A stretch of 64,000 nucleotides of DNA. Origin: Roseimarinus sediminis (GTDB lineage: Bacteria; Bacteroidota; Bacteroidia; Bacteroidales; Prolixibacteraceae). Both the position numbers and the translations under genes were made by a program. Under the pieces are notes generated by a model. It made no database searches. It worked only from the letters and a program-made list of their open reading frames with translations, and was not told the DNA's origin. Position 1 is the stretch's first letter. Each line of letters begins with the position of its first letter. Shown here piece by piece: positions 25,560 to 35,294 of the stretch. Where the stretch lies: NCBI RefSeq assembly GCF_050433125.1, contig NZ_JBNPXV010000015.1, positions 1-64,000 of the forward strand, written 5' to 3'.

Positions 25560-26645
25560 ATGAGTAAGAAAATTTATACGACCATCGTAGGATCGGGAAG
25601 CTATATACCCGAAGTGTTGGTAAAGAATGAAGATTTCAGGAATCACGATTTTTACGATCCCAAAAACAATAAAAAGTTTGATAAATCGAACGATGAGATC
25701 ATTGAAAAATTTAAGGAAATCACCAATATTGATGAACGCCGCTGGGCCAGACCCGATCAGGTGACTTCCGATTTGGGTGCACTGGCTGCGCTCGATGCAC
25801 TGAAAACAGCAGGTATTGAAGCCGATTCGCTTGACTTCATTATTGTAGGGCATAACTTTGGTGACATGGAGTCGGATACCAACCGCTCGATGCTGATTCC
25901 CAACATCGCAGCACGCGTGAAACAAAGAATGAATTTCAAGAAATCATCGGTGGTGGCTTTCGATGTGCTGGCTGGTTGTCCGGGATGGGTACAGGCCATG
26001 ATTGTTGCCGATTCAATGATCAAATCGGGGAATTACAAACGGGGCCTTGTTGTGGGTGCCGATGTCAATTCACGAGTAGGCGATCCCTACGATCGCGATT
26101 GTATGATTTTTGCCGATGGAGCAGGTGCTGTAATTGTTGAGGGGCTTGAAAGTGAAACTCCCATCGGAATACTATCATTTGCCGAACGCACCGATGCGGT
26201 CGACTGGGCTGAACTTTTGGTTCAGGGGCCCTCGCTGAACAAAGATTTCGATCAGTCGCAACGCTTTATCAGAATGCAGGGACAGAAAGTATATGTTTAT
26301 GCTTTGCAAAATGTACCTGGTGTGGCCCGTGAAGCACTAGAAAAAGCAGGACTTGTACTGTCAGATATTAAAAAAGTTCTGATTCATCAGGCCAACGAAA
26401 AAATGGACGAAGCCATTTGTCAGCGACTGATGAAACTTTATAAAATGAAAGGTTCTACCAAAGACATTATGCCGATGACAATTAATGAACTGGGAAATAC
26501 CTCGGCAGCTACCATCCCAACCATGTACGACCTGATCAAAAAAGGCAAGATGAACGGCCACCAAATAGCAAGTGGCGATAACATTATTTTTACTTCAGTG
26601 GGAGCAGGCATGAATATCAATGCCATTATTTACCGCGAACCTTAA
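25560..26645 (+). CDS. 3-oxoacyl-ACP synthase III family protein
   Basis: This 361-residue thiolase-fold enzyme has the KAS III triad: C140 in DVLAGCPGWVQAMI, His in LIHQANEKMDEA and Asn in NELGNTSAATIP. It resembles FabH, which starts fatty acid synthesis with acetyl-CoA, but the N-terminus (NHDFYDPKNNKKFDKSNDEI) has the insertion of a Bacteroidota-specific FabH-like group, so a role in lipid or secondary acyl synthesis is possible. It follows lpxH by 10 bp. Confidence 0.88.
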   Translation: MSKKIYTTIVGSGSYIPEVLVKNEDFRNHDFYDPKNNKKFDKSNDEIIEKFKEITNIDERRWARPDQVTSDLGALAALDALKTAGIEADSLDFIIVGHNFGDMESDTNRSMLIPNIAARVKQRMNFKKSSVVAFDVLAGCPGWVQAMIVADSMIKSGNYKRGLVVGADVNSRVGDPYDRDCMIFADGAGAVIVEGLESETPIGILSFAERTDAVDWAELLVQGPSLNKDFDQSQRFIRMQGQKVYVYALQNVPGVAREALEKAGLVLSDIKKVLIHQANEKMDEAICQRLMKLYKMKGSTKDIMPMTINELGNTSAATIPTMYDLIKKGKMNGHQIASGDNIIFTSVGAGMNINAIIYREP

Positions 26646-26664
26646 TTGATCTTTATAAATAAAG

Positions 26665-26709
26665 AAAAGAGCCTGTTAGCTGGTAATAACCATGCTGACA
26701 GGCTCTTTT
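26665..26709. terminator. Bidirectional terminator between the KAS III gene and aspartate kinase
   Basis: A 12-bp perfect outer stem (aaaagagcctgt with acaggctctttt) has an inner extension. The A and T tracts allow use by both convergent genes. Confidence 0.9.
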
Positions 26710-26713
26710 GGTA

Positions 26714-27988
26714 TTATCCTTTTTTGCTATTTACAACAAGGAAGCGGGCTATGCGACGTGTTTTCTGTTCAACATACACGGTGCGATGAGCTATTTCCTG
26801 TTCGATTGCTTCTGCTGTGTAATGCCTTATGGTAATCAGCTCCAGCCCGTCGTTATAACGCACTTCGAACTGTTCGGCCAGGCGCTCAATAAGTTCCATC
26901 ACACCATGCTCGGGCTGATCGATCGAAACCGATAACTTGAGCGCCGAATGCTGAAGCAGGTTGATTTTCATATCGAGATCGGAAAAAATACCAATGACCC
27001 ACGACATGCTCTCTTCATCCATGAACGAAAAGTCGGGCTGCGATACGGTAATCAGTACCTGTTTGGTTTTCATGATATAAACAGGAAGCTTCTTCTTTTT
27101 TTGATCTTCTTCCCGATCGGGGCCAATAATGGTTCCTTCGGCTGCAGGCTTGATGAAGGAGCGCACATGCATTGGAATTTGATTGTTCTCGAGCGGTTTG
27201 ATGGTTTTTGGGTGAATTACTTTCGCTCCGAAGAAGGTTAGTTCAACGGCTTCGCGATAGCTCATGTAGTCGATCTTCTTTGGATTTTTGAAATACTGCG
27301 GGTCGGCATTCAGTATGCCAGGCACATCTTTCCATATTTCTACTTTTTCGGCACCCAACACACTGGCAATAATGGCAGCTGTGTAGTCTGATCCTTCACG
27401 CCCAAGGGTGGTGGTAAGATCGGCAACTGTGGCACCTAAAAATCCCTGGGTTACATAAATGTTTTCATTTTTAAAATGAAATGCTTCGTTCATCAGTTGG
27501 CCGGTAAGTTCCCATTCGACTGCTGCATCGCGCCATTTGTTGTTGGTTTTCAGCAGAAAGCGAATGTCTTTCCAGGTATTTTGAATGCCCTGTTTATTGA
27601 GGTAGGCACTAATAATTAAGGTTGAAAGGAGCTCACCATAGCCAATGAGCTGGTCGTATTCAAAATCGTAGTCGATCGAGGGGGTGCGATCAAGTCGGTC
27701 TTCTATTTTAAACAGAAGCGCATCGATCTGTGAAAAAATTTCATCCTCTTTGCCAAACAACTCTTCAACAATCTGCATGTGATAGTTGCGGATAGTGGCA
27801 AGGTGTTCCCACTTTTGCTCCTCTTTTTTGTAGTAAGCACGTACCAGCTCTTCGAGCGCATTGGTCATTTTCCCCATCGCCGAAACAACAACAACCAGCC
27901 TGCCTTCCGATTGAGCTACAATCGAAGCAAGGTTTTTAACTCCTTTGGCATCTTTTACCGATGCTCCACCAAATTTGAAAACGCGCAT
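26714..27988 (-). CDS. lysC: Aspartate kinase (monofunctional)
   Basis: Aspartate kinase makes aspartyl phosphate, the first step to lysine, threonine and methionine. The 424-residue protein has MRVFKFGGASVKD (the K-F-G-G-x-S ATP site), TTLGREGSDYTAAI and the C-terminal ACT-type regulatory region. It is not fused to homoserine dehydrogenase. The start is ATG 27988, which gives the canonical N-terminus; a further 34 in-frame upstream codons lack homology-like features. Which end product inhibits it cannot be read from the sequence. Confidence 0.92.
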   Translation of the reverse strand: MRVFKFGGASVKDAKGVKNLASIVAQSEGRLVVVVSAMGKMTNALEELVRAYYKKEEQKWEHLATIRNYHMQIVEELFGKEDEIFSQIDALLFKIEDRLDRTPSIDYDFEYDQLIGYGELLSTLIISAYLNKQGIQNTWKDIRFLLKTNNKWRDAAVEWELTGQLMNEAFHFKNENIYVTQGFLGATVADLTTTLGREGSDYTAAIIASVLGAEKVEIWKDVPGILNADPQYFKNPKKIDYMSYREAVELTFFGAKVIHPKTIKPLENNQIPMHVRSFIKPAAEGTIIGPDREEDQKKKKLPVYIMKTKQVLITVSQPDFSFMDEESMSWVIGIFSDLDMKINLLQHSALKLSVSIDQPEHGVMELIERLAEQFEVRYNDGLELITIRHYTAEAIEQEIAHRTVYVEQKTRRIARFLVVNSKKG

Positions 27989-28100
27989 AAGTATTATTTT
28001 TAAATAACACTGCAATATAGCGACTTCATTTCGAAAAAAATTGACAAAGATCATACATTGAAGATTATTCTCAGGGTGAGAAGAATGCAAAACTACATTC

Positions 28101-28223
28101 GTATCTTTGTCAACCGAAGACAGTAGGCGGGCACTTAAAAGTTGTGTTTAAGCCAAAAGCAGCTAATAATTAAAGCTACTCAATAAGGACGTCCTATGGG
28201 TTAAGTGTATAAATGACAATGTT
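28101..28223 (+). promoter_or_regulatory. Promoter box and possible structured leader of rimM
   Basis: TATCTTTG at 28101-28108 matches the -7 consensus, giving a leader of about 110 nt. The leader contains cttaaa/tttaag (loop agttgtg) and the palindrome aggacgtcct. Such structure before a ribosome-assembly gene may be regulatory. No Rfam family was recognised with confidence. Confidence 0.35.
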
Positions 28224-28763
28224 ATGACAGCAAGGAAAAGGATCAAAAGAGAGGAATGTGTTAAAATAGGTTTTACCAAGAAAAGTCACGGAGTTGAAGG
28301 AAAATTGCTCGCCATGATCGATAAGGGTTATGAAGAGACCATTGAGGCAGTTGATTATCTTTTTCTCGAGATCGAGGGCTTGCTGGTTCCTTATTTCATC
28401 GAAGCATTGGAATGGCGGGGCGACGATTCAGTGGCACTTCAGCTGGCTTTTATTCAATCGAAAGAAGAAGCCCGGCAATTCAGTGCCTTAAGCATTTTTG
28501 TTCATCAAAGCGATGTACAGATGCAGGATGATGATTTCGGGGTGCATCAGTTGAAAGGATACACCATTATCGACAGGCAGCTGGGTGAAATTGGTGTGAT
28601 AGCAGCCATCGACGACTATGGCGGTAACCTGGTAATGACGGTTAACTATCAGGGAAAGGAACAGCTTGTTCCTTTTAACGAAGCGCTCGTAGTAGCTGTG
28701 CAGCCCGAAAATTCAACACTGATCATGAATTTCCCCGAAGGCTTGCTGAATTTAAACAGTTAA
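28224..28763 (+). CDS. rimM: Ribosome maturation factor RimM
   Basis: RimM assists assembly of the 30S head by binding S19. The 179-residue protein has the N-terminal RimM barrel (KIGFTKKSHGVEGKLLAM) and the C-terminal PRC-like barrel (YTIIDRQLGEIGVIAAIDDY, ending EGLLNL). In many bacteria it is next to rpsP and trmD; here it stands alone with its own promoter box and a leader of about 110 nt. Confidence 0.92.
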   Translation: MTARKRIKREECVKIGFTKKSHGVEGKLLAMIDKGYEETIEAVDYLFLEIEGLLVPYFIEALEWRGDDSVALQLAFIQSKEEARQFSALSIFVHQSDVQMQDDDFGVHQLKGYTIIDRQLGEIGVIAAIDDYGGNLVMTVNYQGKEQLVPFNEALVVAVQPENSTLIMNFPEGLLNLNS

Positions 28764-28831
28764 TTTTTTTTCGCTTGCAACGCTTGTTGTTTTTGTTTGT
28801 CTTTTTTAACAGAAATAGAAAACACAAACAC

Positions 28832-29536
28832 ATGAAATCAATTCGAACCCTCCTTATTGTCGTCTTCATTCTGCTTCTTAACTGGCAGGCTCAAGCCGAA
28901 CGTGGCCGTTCGATCGCCCGTTTCGACGAAATATCACTTCGTGTGGCAGCCAACCTCTATCTGGAGCAAGGCAACGAACGTTCACTGGAAATCACTGCCA
29001 ACGACGCAACACTCGATAAGTTAATTGTCGAAGTACTTGGTGGAAAGCTAATTATCAGACTCAGTGTTGAAGACTGGCTTTTTGGAAGCTTTAAACCAGG
29101 TAAGATCGATATCAGACTGGTTGCCGATGAACCCATAAGCGCATTGAACATTCAGGGCTCGGGGAATATTATTGCCACCTCGGCCATTACTACTCCTTTT
29201 ATTAAGCTGAATATTGCAGGCAGTGGCGATATTAAAATGAGTCAGCTCGAAACCAAACAGCTCGATGTGAATATCACCGGCAGTGGTGATGTAGTAGTTT
29301 CGGGGACTGAAATGCTCGACGAGATGCATGTTAATATAGCTGGCAGTGGCGATGTGATGGCTTATCAGCTGCAGGCACGTGAGGCTTTTGTCCGCATTGC
29401 CGGCAGTGGCGACTGCGATTTGTATGTAAGTGAACTGCTCGATGCAAAAATACTCGGATCGGGCGATGTAAATTACCGCGGTGAGCCTGCCCTTAGAACC
29501 AGCATCTCGGGCTCCGGAAGAGTGAAAAGTAAATAA
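28832..29536 (+). CDS. GIN-domain (DUF2807) putative adhesin head protein
   Basis: This secreted protein of about 234 residues has a Sec signal (IRTLLIVVFILLLNWQAQA). The DUF2807 right-handed beta-helix-like domain spans residues 30-234 with regularly spaced GSG turns: QGSGNI, AGSGDI, TGSGDV, AGSGDV, AGSGDC, LGSGDV, SGSGRV, about 20 residues apart. The family is called putative auto-transporter adhesin head (GIN) but has no proven function. The start was moved to ATG 28832 to give the signal peptide. It is followed after 31 bp by a paralogue. Confidence 0.85.
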   Translation: MKSIRTLLIVVFILLLNWQAQAERGRSIARFDEISLRVAANLYLEQGNERSLEITANDATLDKLIVEVLGGKLIIRLSVEDWLFGSFKPGKIDIRLVADEPISALNIQGSGNIIATSAITTPFIKLNIAGSGDIKMSQLETKQLDVNITGSGDVVVSGTEMLDEMHVNIAGSGDVMAYQLQAREAFVRIAGSGDCDLYVSELLDAKILGSGDVNYRGEPALRTSISGSGRVKSK

Positions 29537-29567
29537 AATAGTAAGTAATGATATTAAAATTATAGCC

Positions 29568-30365
29568 ATGAAGTACAAAAACAAACTAATCATATTCAGC
29601 TTTTTGATGGCAGGAATGCTATCGTCGTGCGTCGACTTCTATCTGGGAAACGAAGGCTGCATTAAAGGAAGCGGTTCGATCGTTTCTGAAGAATTCTTTC
29701 TGTCTGACTTTAGCAAAGTAAGCAGTGAAACGGTAGTTGATGTGGAAATAGTCCAGGGCGATGAACAGAAAGTGATCGTGGAAGGACACGAAAACATGAT
29801 CGATCAGATTGAACTGACAGTATTAAATGGTGAGCTGCAAATCGATTTGCGCAATCACTGTTATTCCACTTTTCAGTTAAAGGTTTTTATCACCCTACCA
29901 CAGCTCGATGCAGTAAGTATTGAAAGTACGGGAAACATTACTTTGGGCGATTTTGCAAATGTTGCTTCATTCGATGTAAGTGTAAAAAGTACAGGCAATT
30001 TGAAAGGAAACGGTTTGTTGCAGGTTGCCGGATTGGTGGTGATCGAAAGTGAGTCGACCGGAAAAGTTGATCTTGAACTGTTGTGCGACGAACTGGAAGT
30101 TTTCATGAGCAGTACCGGAAATGTAAGTTTGTCGGGAAGCTGTGCATCCCAGTGGGTCGAGATGGATGGCACCGGGCATTATCGCAGTTATGAGCTCGAT
30201 TCCGACTACTGCGAAGTGCTTTCCGATGGGGTGGGTGATGCCCAGCTTCAGGTCAACGAACAACTCGATGTTTATATCAACAGTGTCGGAAGTGTATACT
30301 ATAAAGGAGACCCCGTTGTTAGTGTTAACGACAAAGGCACTGGCAGCCTTGTTAAGGTAGACTGA
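29568..30365 (+). CDS. GIN-domain (DUF2807) lipoprotein
   Basis: This paralogue of the preceding gene has 265 residues and is exported as a lipoprotein (MLSSCVDFY). The regularly spaced turns here read STGNI, STGNL, STGKV, STGNV, GTGHY, GVGDA, SVGSV and GTGSL, so the GSG-D turn of its neighbour became S/GTG-N. The two are probably cotranscribed and may act as a surface pair. The operon ends at the strong terminator 30388-30425. Confidence 0.85.
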   Translation: MKYKNKLIIFSFLMAGMLSSCVDFYLGNEGCIKGSGSIVSEEFFLSDFSKVSSETVVDVEIVQGDEQKVIVEGHENMIDQIELTVLNGELQIDLRNHCYSTFQLKVFITLPQLDAVSIESTGNITLGDFANVASFDVSVKSTGNLKGNGLLQVAGLVVIESESTGKVDLELLCDELEVFMSSTGNVSLSGSCASQWVEMDGTGHYRSYELDSDYCEVLSDGVGDAQLQVNEQLDVYINSVGSVYYKGDPVVSVNDKGTGSLVKVD

Positions 30366-30387
30366 AAATGTAGCCAAAATAGGTCAA

Positions 30388-30432
30388 AATCCGTCCCGGA
30401 ACCAACAGGTGTTCCGGGACGGATTTTTTGTG
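30388..30432 (+). terminator. Strong terminator after the GIN-domain genes
   Basis: The 15-bp stem aatccgtcccggaac (30388-30402) pairs perfectly with gttccgggacggatt (30411-30425), followed by a T run. Confidence 0.9.
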
Positions 30433-30739
30433 CCATACGGTTACCTCCGAGATGTTATGATTTAGTTTCTATCAAGATAAGCTTCAGTTTTCTTTGAATG
30501 AATTAGAGGTTTTGTTTAACGCTGTTTTCTTGTGTTTTTGTGTAAATACTTCATTTTAAGAAAGTAATTTTGGAAAGTAGGATGAAGGATGCTTCAGAAG
30601 CAAACACAATAGTGCAAACTTTTTGAACATTTGGTACTGCCTTGTTATTGAAAAAATGGCTATTTCACAGGGGTCGAAATGAACGACAACATGGTGTTTG
30701 AGATGAGCCTTGATAAACCGATAAACAAAAATACTTACT
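30433..30739 (+). promoter_or_regulatory. Upstream region of the arabinofuranosidase locus with -7 box
   Basis: The stretch of about 300 bp has no gene. TAATTTTG at 30565-30572 matches TAnnTTTG; a TTTG lies at 30537-30540, but the 24-nt spacing is longer than ideal. Transcription from it would give a leader of about 160 nt. No operator or repeat was recognised. Confidence 0.35.
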
Positions 30740-33106
30740 ATGCTATTACAAAAATCAATAATTGCCTGCCTTTCAATGTTCGTATTGACAGGTTTTTTTT
30801 CATGTTCTCAGCACAGCGAGACTTCAATACATAAAGATGGAAGGGAAACGGTTGAATTCAAAGTAATTCCTTTTGAATTGAAAGATGTAAGTCTGCTTGA
30901 GGGGCCCTTTCATCATGCCACTGAATTGAACGAAGCCATCTTGCTGGCTTATGAGCCCGATCGTTTCCTTGCCAAATTCAGGATGGAAGCAGGCCTAGAA
31001 CCCAAAGCCGGGCATTATCATGGATGGGAAGACAACACCATTGCCGGTCATAGCCTGGGACACTACCTGTCGGCCATTTCGATGATGTACGAAAGTACCG
31101 GCAACGAGGAATTGGCCAGGCGGGCAAATTATATAAGCGATGAATTGTACGAGTGCCAGCAGGCCGACGGTGAAGGATACCTGGGTGCCTTTCCCGACGG
31201 GAAAAGAATATTGGAGGATGAAGTGGCCAAAGGAGACATCAGGGCGCAGGGTTTTAACCTGAACGGGATATGGGTTCCTTATTATACCCAGCATAAAATC
31301 ATGGACGGGCTGTTTCATGTATACCAGACTTTTGGTAATAAAAAGGCCCTGGAAATCAATCAGAAATTTGCCGACTGGCTGACTACCATTGTCGATGACC
31401 TTACTGACGACCAGCTTGAAACCATGCTTCATTGTGAGTATGGTGGAATTAACGAAACATTGGCTGAGTTGTACAATTTTACCGGCGATGAAAAATACCT
31501 ACAGCTTTCACGGACTTTTCAGGATACTTTTGTGGTAGAGCAAATTATCAAGGGAATTGATGTAATGCCCGGAAAACATGCCAATACCAACATCCCAAAA
31601 TTTGTTGGCCTGGCCCGTCGCTATGAACTTACCGGTGATGAAGCCGACAAACAGGGAGCCATGAATTTCTGGGATTTTATTGTCCATGATCATTCTTATG
31701 TGACCGGAGGAAACGGAAACCATGAGTACCTTGGTGAACCTGGGAAACTTAACGACCGCTTAAGCCATAATACCACCGAAACCTGCAATGTTTACAACAT
31801 GCTTAAGTTATCGCGCCATTTGTTCGAATGGAGTGGCTCGGCCGAAGTGATGGACTTTTACGAAAGGGCTTTGTTTAACCACATCCTGTCGTCGCAACAC
31901 AACGAAACAGGCCATGTTATTTACAACCTGTCCATCGACATGGGGGGACACAAGGTGTATCAGGATCCGTACTGGTTTACCTGCTGTGTGGGAAGTGGTA
32001 TGGAAAACCATTCGAAATACGGAAAGAATATTTTCTATCATAATAACGAAGCACTGTATGTGGCTCAGTTTATTGCAGCTGAGCTCAATTGGGCAGAAAA
32101 GGGCTTGAAAGTCAGGCAGACTACTCAATTTCCCGAAGAGGAGGCAAGCAGGCTCGAGTTTGAATGTGAGCAGCCCGTCGATCTGTTGTTAAAGGTGCGT
32201 TATCCGCATTGGGCACAGAATGGAATGCAGATCAAGGTAAACGGAAAAACACGAAAGGTAAAGGGCGAACCCGGCAGCTTTGTGGAACTGGGCGATCGCT
32301 GGGAAAACGGCGATGTGGTGGAAATCACCTTTCCCTTCAGTTTGCGCATTGAAACGATGCCCGACAATCCGAACAGAATCGCTGTATTTAATGGACCTGT
32401 TGTACTGGCTGGTGAGTTGGGGCCCGTTCCCGATTCAAATGCCAACGACCCCATGTATGTTCCTGTGCTAATGACTAAAGACGTCAATCCGGCCAACTGG
32501 CTCGAAGCGGTAGAGGGCCAAACGAATACCTTCATTACCCGTGAAGTTGGCTTTCCGCGCGATGTGATGTTAAAGCCTTTCTACCGCACCCACGACCGTC
32601 ATTACACGATTTTCTGGGATACCTATAACGATGAGGAATGGGATCAGTTTCAGGAAGAATACCAGTCAGAAATGAAAAGAAAAAAAGAACTGGAACAGAA
32701 TACCATCGATCACTTCCGCATTGGTGAAATGCAGCCCGAGCGCGACCATCATTTTAAAGATTCCCTGTCATGGGTTGGAGAGTACAAATCGAAAAAATTC
32801 AGGGAGGCCGATCGCGATGGCTGGTTCTCATTCGAAATGAAGGTGAACGATGAGCATCAGCTTGCACTGGTTTGCGAATACTGGGGCGGTTATTCGGGAT
32901 CCAAAACGTTCGATATTTATGTCGGGGATGAATTATTGGCAAGTGAGAATATTTCCAATAAGGCTCCCGGAAAATTTATCGATGTGGCCTATGATCTTCC
33001 TTCAGAGTTAATTGAAGGCAGGGATAAAATCACAGTCAAATTTGTACCTCATAAAGGACATCGTGCAGGGCCTGTATTTACTGTTAGAACGATCAAAATT
33101 AATTAG
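30740..33106 (+). CDS. GH127/GH146-type beta-L-arabinofuranosidase (DUF1680), secreted
   Basis: This 788-residue protein of the DUF1680 fold has an N-terminal signal and lipobox-like GFFSC. The (alpha/alpha)6 catalytic domain spans roughly residues 45-560. The catalytic zinc site of the family is visible: E347 and C349 in TTETCNVYNM, and the CC pair C415-C416 in WFTCCVGSGMENH (compare E338, C340, C417 and C418 in bifidobacterial HypBA1). The CVGSGMENHSKYG form resembles GH146 more than classic GH127. The C-terminal part (600-788) includes a beta-sandwich. Such enzymes release beta-L-arabinofuranose from arabinans or Hyp-linked glycans. It is the first gene of the locus. Confidence 0.85.
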   Translation: MLLQKSIIACLSMFVLTGFFSCSQHSETSIHKDGRETVEFKVIPFELKDVSLLEGPFHHATELNEAILLAYEPDRFLAKFRMEAGLEPKAGHYHGWEDNTIAGHSLGHYLSAISMMYESTGNEELARRANYISDELYECQQADGEGYLGAFPDGKRILEDEVAKGDIRAQGFNLNGIWVPYYTQHKIMDGLFHVYQTFGNKKALEINQKFADWLTTIVDDLTDDQLETMLHCEYGGINETLAELYNFTGDEKYLQLSRTFQDTFVVEQIIKGIDVMPGKHANTNIPKFVGLARRYELTGDEADKQGAMNFWDFIVHDHSYVTGGNGNHEYLGEPGKLNDRLSHNTTETCNVYNMLKLSRHLFEWSGSAEVMDFYERALFNHILSSQHNETGHVIYNLSIDMGGHKVYQDPYWFTCCVGSGMENHSKYGKNIFYHNNEALYVAQFIAAELNWAEKGLKVRQTTQFPEEEASRLEFECEQPVDLLLKVRYPHWAQNGMQIKVNGKTRKVKGEPGSFVELGDRWENGDVVEITFPFSLRIETMPDNPNRIAVFNGPVVLAGELGPVPDSNANDPMYVPVLMTKDVNPANWLEAVEGQTNTFITREVGFPRDVMLKPFYRTHDRHYTIFWDTYNDEEWDQFQEEYQSEMKRKKELEQNTIDHFRIGEMQPERDHHFKDSLSWVGEYKSKKFREADRDGWFSFEMKVNDEHQLALVCEYWGGYSGSKTFDIYVGDELLASENISNKAPGKFIDVAYDLPSELIEGRDKITVKFVPHKGHRAGPVFTVRTIKIN

Positions 33107-33116
33107 GTTAATATTT

Positions 33117-33157
33117 CCTGTACCAGGTTTTCTTTTACCCGGTACAGGATTTTTTTT
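33117..33157 (+). terminator. Terminator-like hairpin between the GH127 and GH43 genes
   Basis: cctgtacc (33117-33124) and ggtacagg (33141-33148) form the outer stem, with three inner pairs and a following T run. It would reduce transcription from the first gene into the GH43 gene. Confidence 0.7.
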
Positions 33158-33166
33158 ACAAGTGCT

Positions 33167-35293
33167 ATGAGAAACAGTATACTGTATGCATCCTTTTTTG
33201 TTTTCTGCCTGATGTTAACTCACCATGCCAGGGCTGCTAATGATTATAGTGAAGAAGGAAATCAAAATCCTTTACTACCGGGTTATTTTGCCGATCCAAC
33301 CATTAAAAAGTTTGGTGATACCTATTATCTATATGTCACTACCGATGGCGTAAAACTGGCATCGGGAGAACCAACCGTTTGGTTGAGCAAGGACTTTAAA
33401 AACTGGTATTGTCAGGAAATGGACATCGATTTGCCCGAAGGTTTGACCAATTGCTGGGCACCCGATGTCGTTGAGCAAAATGGGAAATATTACTACTACA
33501 TGGGCAATTGTCAGTTCGGCTGTAACATTTACGCTTACGTGTCCGACAATCCGGTGGGGCCATGGAAAGCCATCAAAAAAGGAGAGCCGGTAATTCCCGT
33601 TGGTACCGGGAAAGAACACCTCCCCGCCTTGGATGCACAGTTTTTTACCGATGACGACGGCACATTGTATTCTCATTTTGGAACATGGTGTACCTCGTTT
33701 GGCGGTGTAGGCTGGGCCGAAATTGATGCAAACGATATGACCACCATTGTTGAAAGTGGCTTAATTCCTATTGAGCAGCTTCCGCATGCTTTCGAAGCCA
33801 GTTATATGATCAAGCGCAATGGTAAATACATTTTGATGTACTCATCGGGCGATTGCAAAATTGAAAGCTATGCAGTGCATTACGCCTGGGCCGACTCGCC
33901 CACAGGGCCATTCCACTATGGGGCAAACAACCCCATATTGTCAACCAATGCCGATGCATCTATCGATGGCCCCGGGCACCACAGCATATTGAAAGAGGAC
34001 GACGACTATTACATGCTTTATCACCGGCACGATAATCCGCACAGCACCGGTGGCATGTTTCGCCAAACCTGTGCCGATAAAATGGAATTTCTGAACGATA
34101 CCACTATTGCGACAATGAACCCAACACACAACGGGGTAGGGGCCTTGGTCGATTTACCGCACTTTGAAAATCTGGCACTTGGTGCCAAAGCCGGAGCTAC
34201 TTCTGAATACCATTTGCAGGCGCCGGTCAGTCGTTATAACAAGAAGGGGGTCGATCATTTGTACAAAGCGGCTTATGCCTCCGATGATAACAACGGCACA
34301 CTTTGGAAAGCTGCCAGTGCCCAAATGCCGCAGTCGCTGGTAATCGACCTGGGACAGGTTCACGATGTACAGCGGGTGATGATTCAGTTTGAATATGCAA
34401 GCTATTATTATCAATACAAAATTGAAAGCGCTACCGATGAAAGCAACTGGGTACTTTTTGCCGATCAAACGGCCAACCGGACCAGCGCATCACCAACCAT
34501 TGACGACCATGCACAAGCTGCGCGTTATTTGAAAATTACAATCACAGGAACAGAGAAAACCGGGATGTACCCTGCTATTTGGAATGTTAAAGTATACGAT
34601 GAACTGTTTCCTGTAATTGAGGTTGAAAACAAAGCCGTAGCAACAGCCCCAGCCATTATTGGTAAAGGAGCATTGTTGGTCGATTTTGATACCGAAAAAC
34701 TCAAAACCGGTAAGTTAGAAAAGCCGATTATAAACAAGGGAAAGCTCAAAGGCAGCTTCAATGCCATTGGTTCTCCTGAAATTACCCAAAAAGAAGGGCA
34801 AAGCGCCATGCGTTTAGATGGGAAAAGCTATCTTGAACTTGACAGACAAGCCCCTGAAACACTGAACTGGAATGCCCCCTTTACTGTGGCTGCAACATTT
34901 TTTGCCGAAGAGATACCCGATGGAAAGTGCATCGTGGCGTGGAATGCACGTGCCAACATGTTGCAGGCTTCGTATGCCGCATTAATGTATGGCAAAGCGA
35001 ATTATGGTGCCATGGCACACGGTGATGGCGCTGTTGACCTGCCTTTTAAAAGCATCCCCGAAGCAGGCAAGTGGCATACCATGGTCGTTTCTTTCGACGG
35101 AATGAATGAGAAAGTATATGTTGATGGTCAGCTAAATACACAAATGCCATTGATGCTCTTTGTTGAAGCCGGTAAAATTCGCATCGGCGCATCGGGAATG
35201 CCCACAGAAAATTTTGAAGGCTACATCGGAAAAGTAAAAATATACGATGGGGCTTTGAGCGAGGATAAAATTGTCAATTTGTTTACTAAATAA
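33167..35293 (+). CDS. GH43 family glycosidase with discoidin and LamG-like domains
   Basis: This 708-residue secreted enzyme (signal MRNSILYASFFVFCLM) has a five-bladed propeller GH43 domain at about residues 35-320. The catalytic base is D43 (GYFADPTI), the modulator D156 (ALDAQFFTDDDG) and the acid E210 (PHAFEASYMI). Residues about 370-480 form an F5/8-type C (discoidin) domain (SLVIDLGQVHDVQRVMIQFE). Residues 500-708 form a LamG-like domain (MRLDGKSYLEL, WHTMVVSFDG, VYVDGQL). GH43 includes alpha-L-arabinofuranosidases, arabinanases, beta-xylosidases and galactosidases; the neighbours favour arabinose release. The stop lies 1 bp before the next start. Confidence 0.85.
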   Translation: MRNSILYASFFVFCLMLTHHARAANDYSEEGNQNPLLPGYFADPTIKKFGDTYYLYVTTDGVKLASGEPTVWLSKDFKNWYCQEMDIDLPEGLTNCWAPDVVEQNGKYYYYMGNCQFGCNIYAYVSDNPVGPWKAIKKGEPVIPVGTGKEHLPALDAQFFTDDDGTLYSHFGTWCTSFGGVGWAEIDANDMTTIVESGLIPIEQLPHAFEASYMIKRNGKYILMYSSGDCKIESYAVHYAWADSPTGPFHYGANNPILSTNADASIDGPGHHSILKEDDDYYMLYHRHDNPHSTGGMFRQTCADKMEFLNDTTIATMNPTHNGVGALVDLPHFENLALGAKAGATSEYHLQAPVSRYNKKGVDHLYKAAYASDDNNGTLWKAASAQMPQSLVIDLGQVHDVQRVMIQFEYASYYYQYKIESATDESNWVLFADQTANRTSASPTIDDHAQAARYLKITITGTEKTGMYPAIWNVKVYDELFPVIEVENKAVATAPAIIGKGALLVDFDTEKLKTGKLEKPIINKGKLKGSFNAIGSPEITQKEGQSAMRLDGKSYLELDRQAPETLNWNAPFTVAATFFAEEIPDGKCIVAWNARANMLQASYAALMYGKANYGAMAHGDGAVDLPFKSIPEAGKWHTMVVSFDGMNEKVYVDGQLNTQMPLMLFVEAGKIRIGASGMPTENFEGYIGKVKIYDGALSEDKIVNLFTK

Positions 35294-35294
35294 A

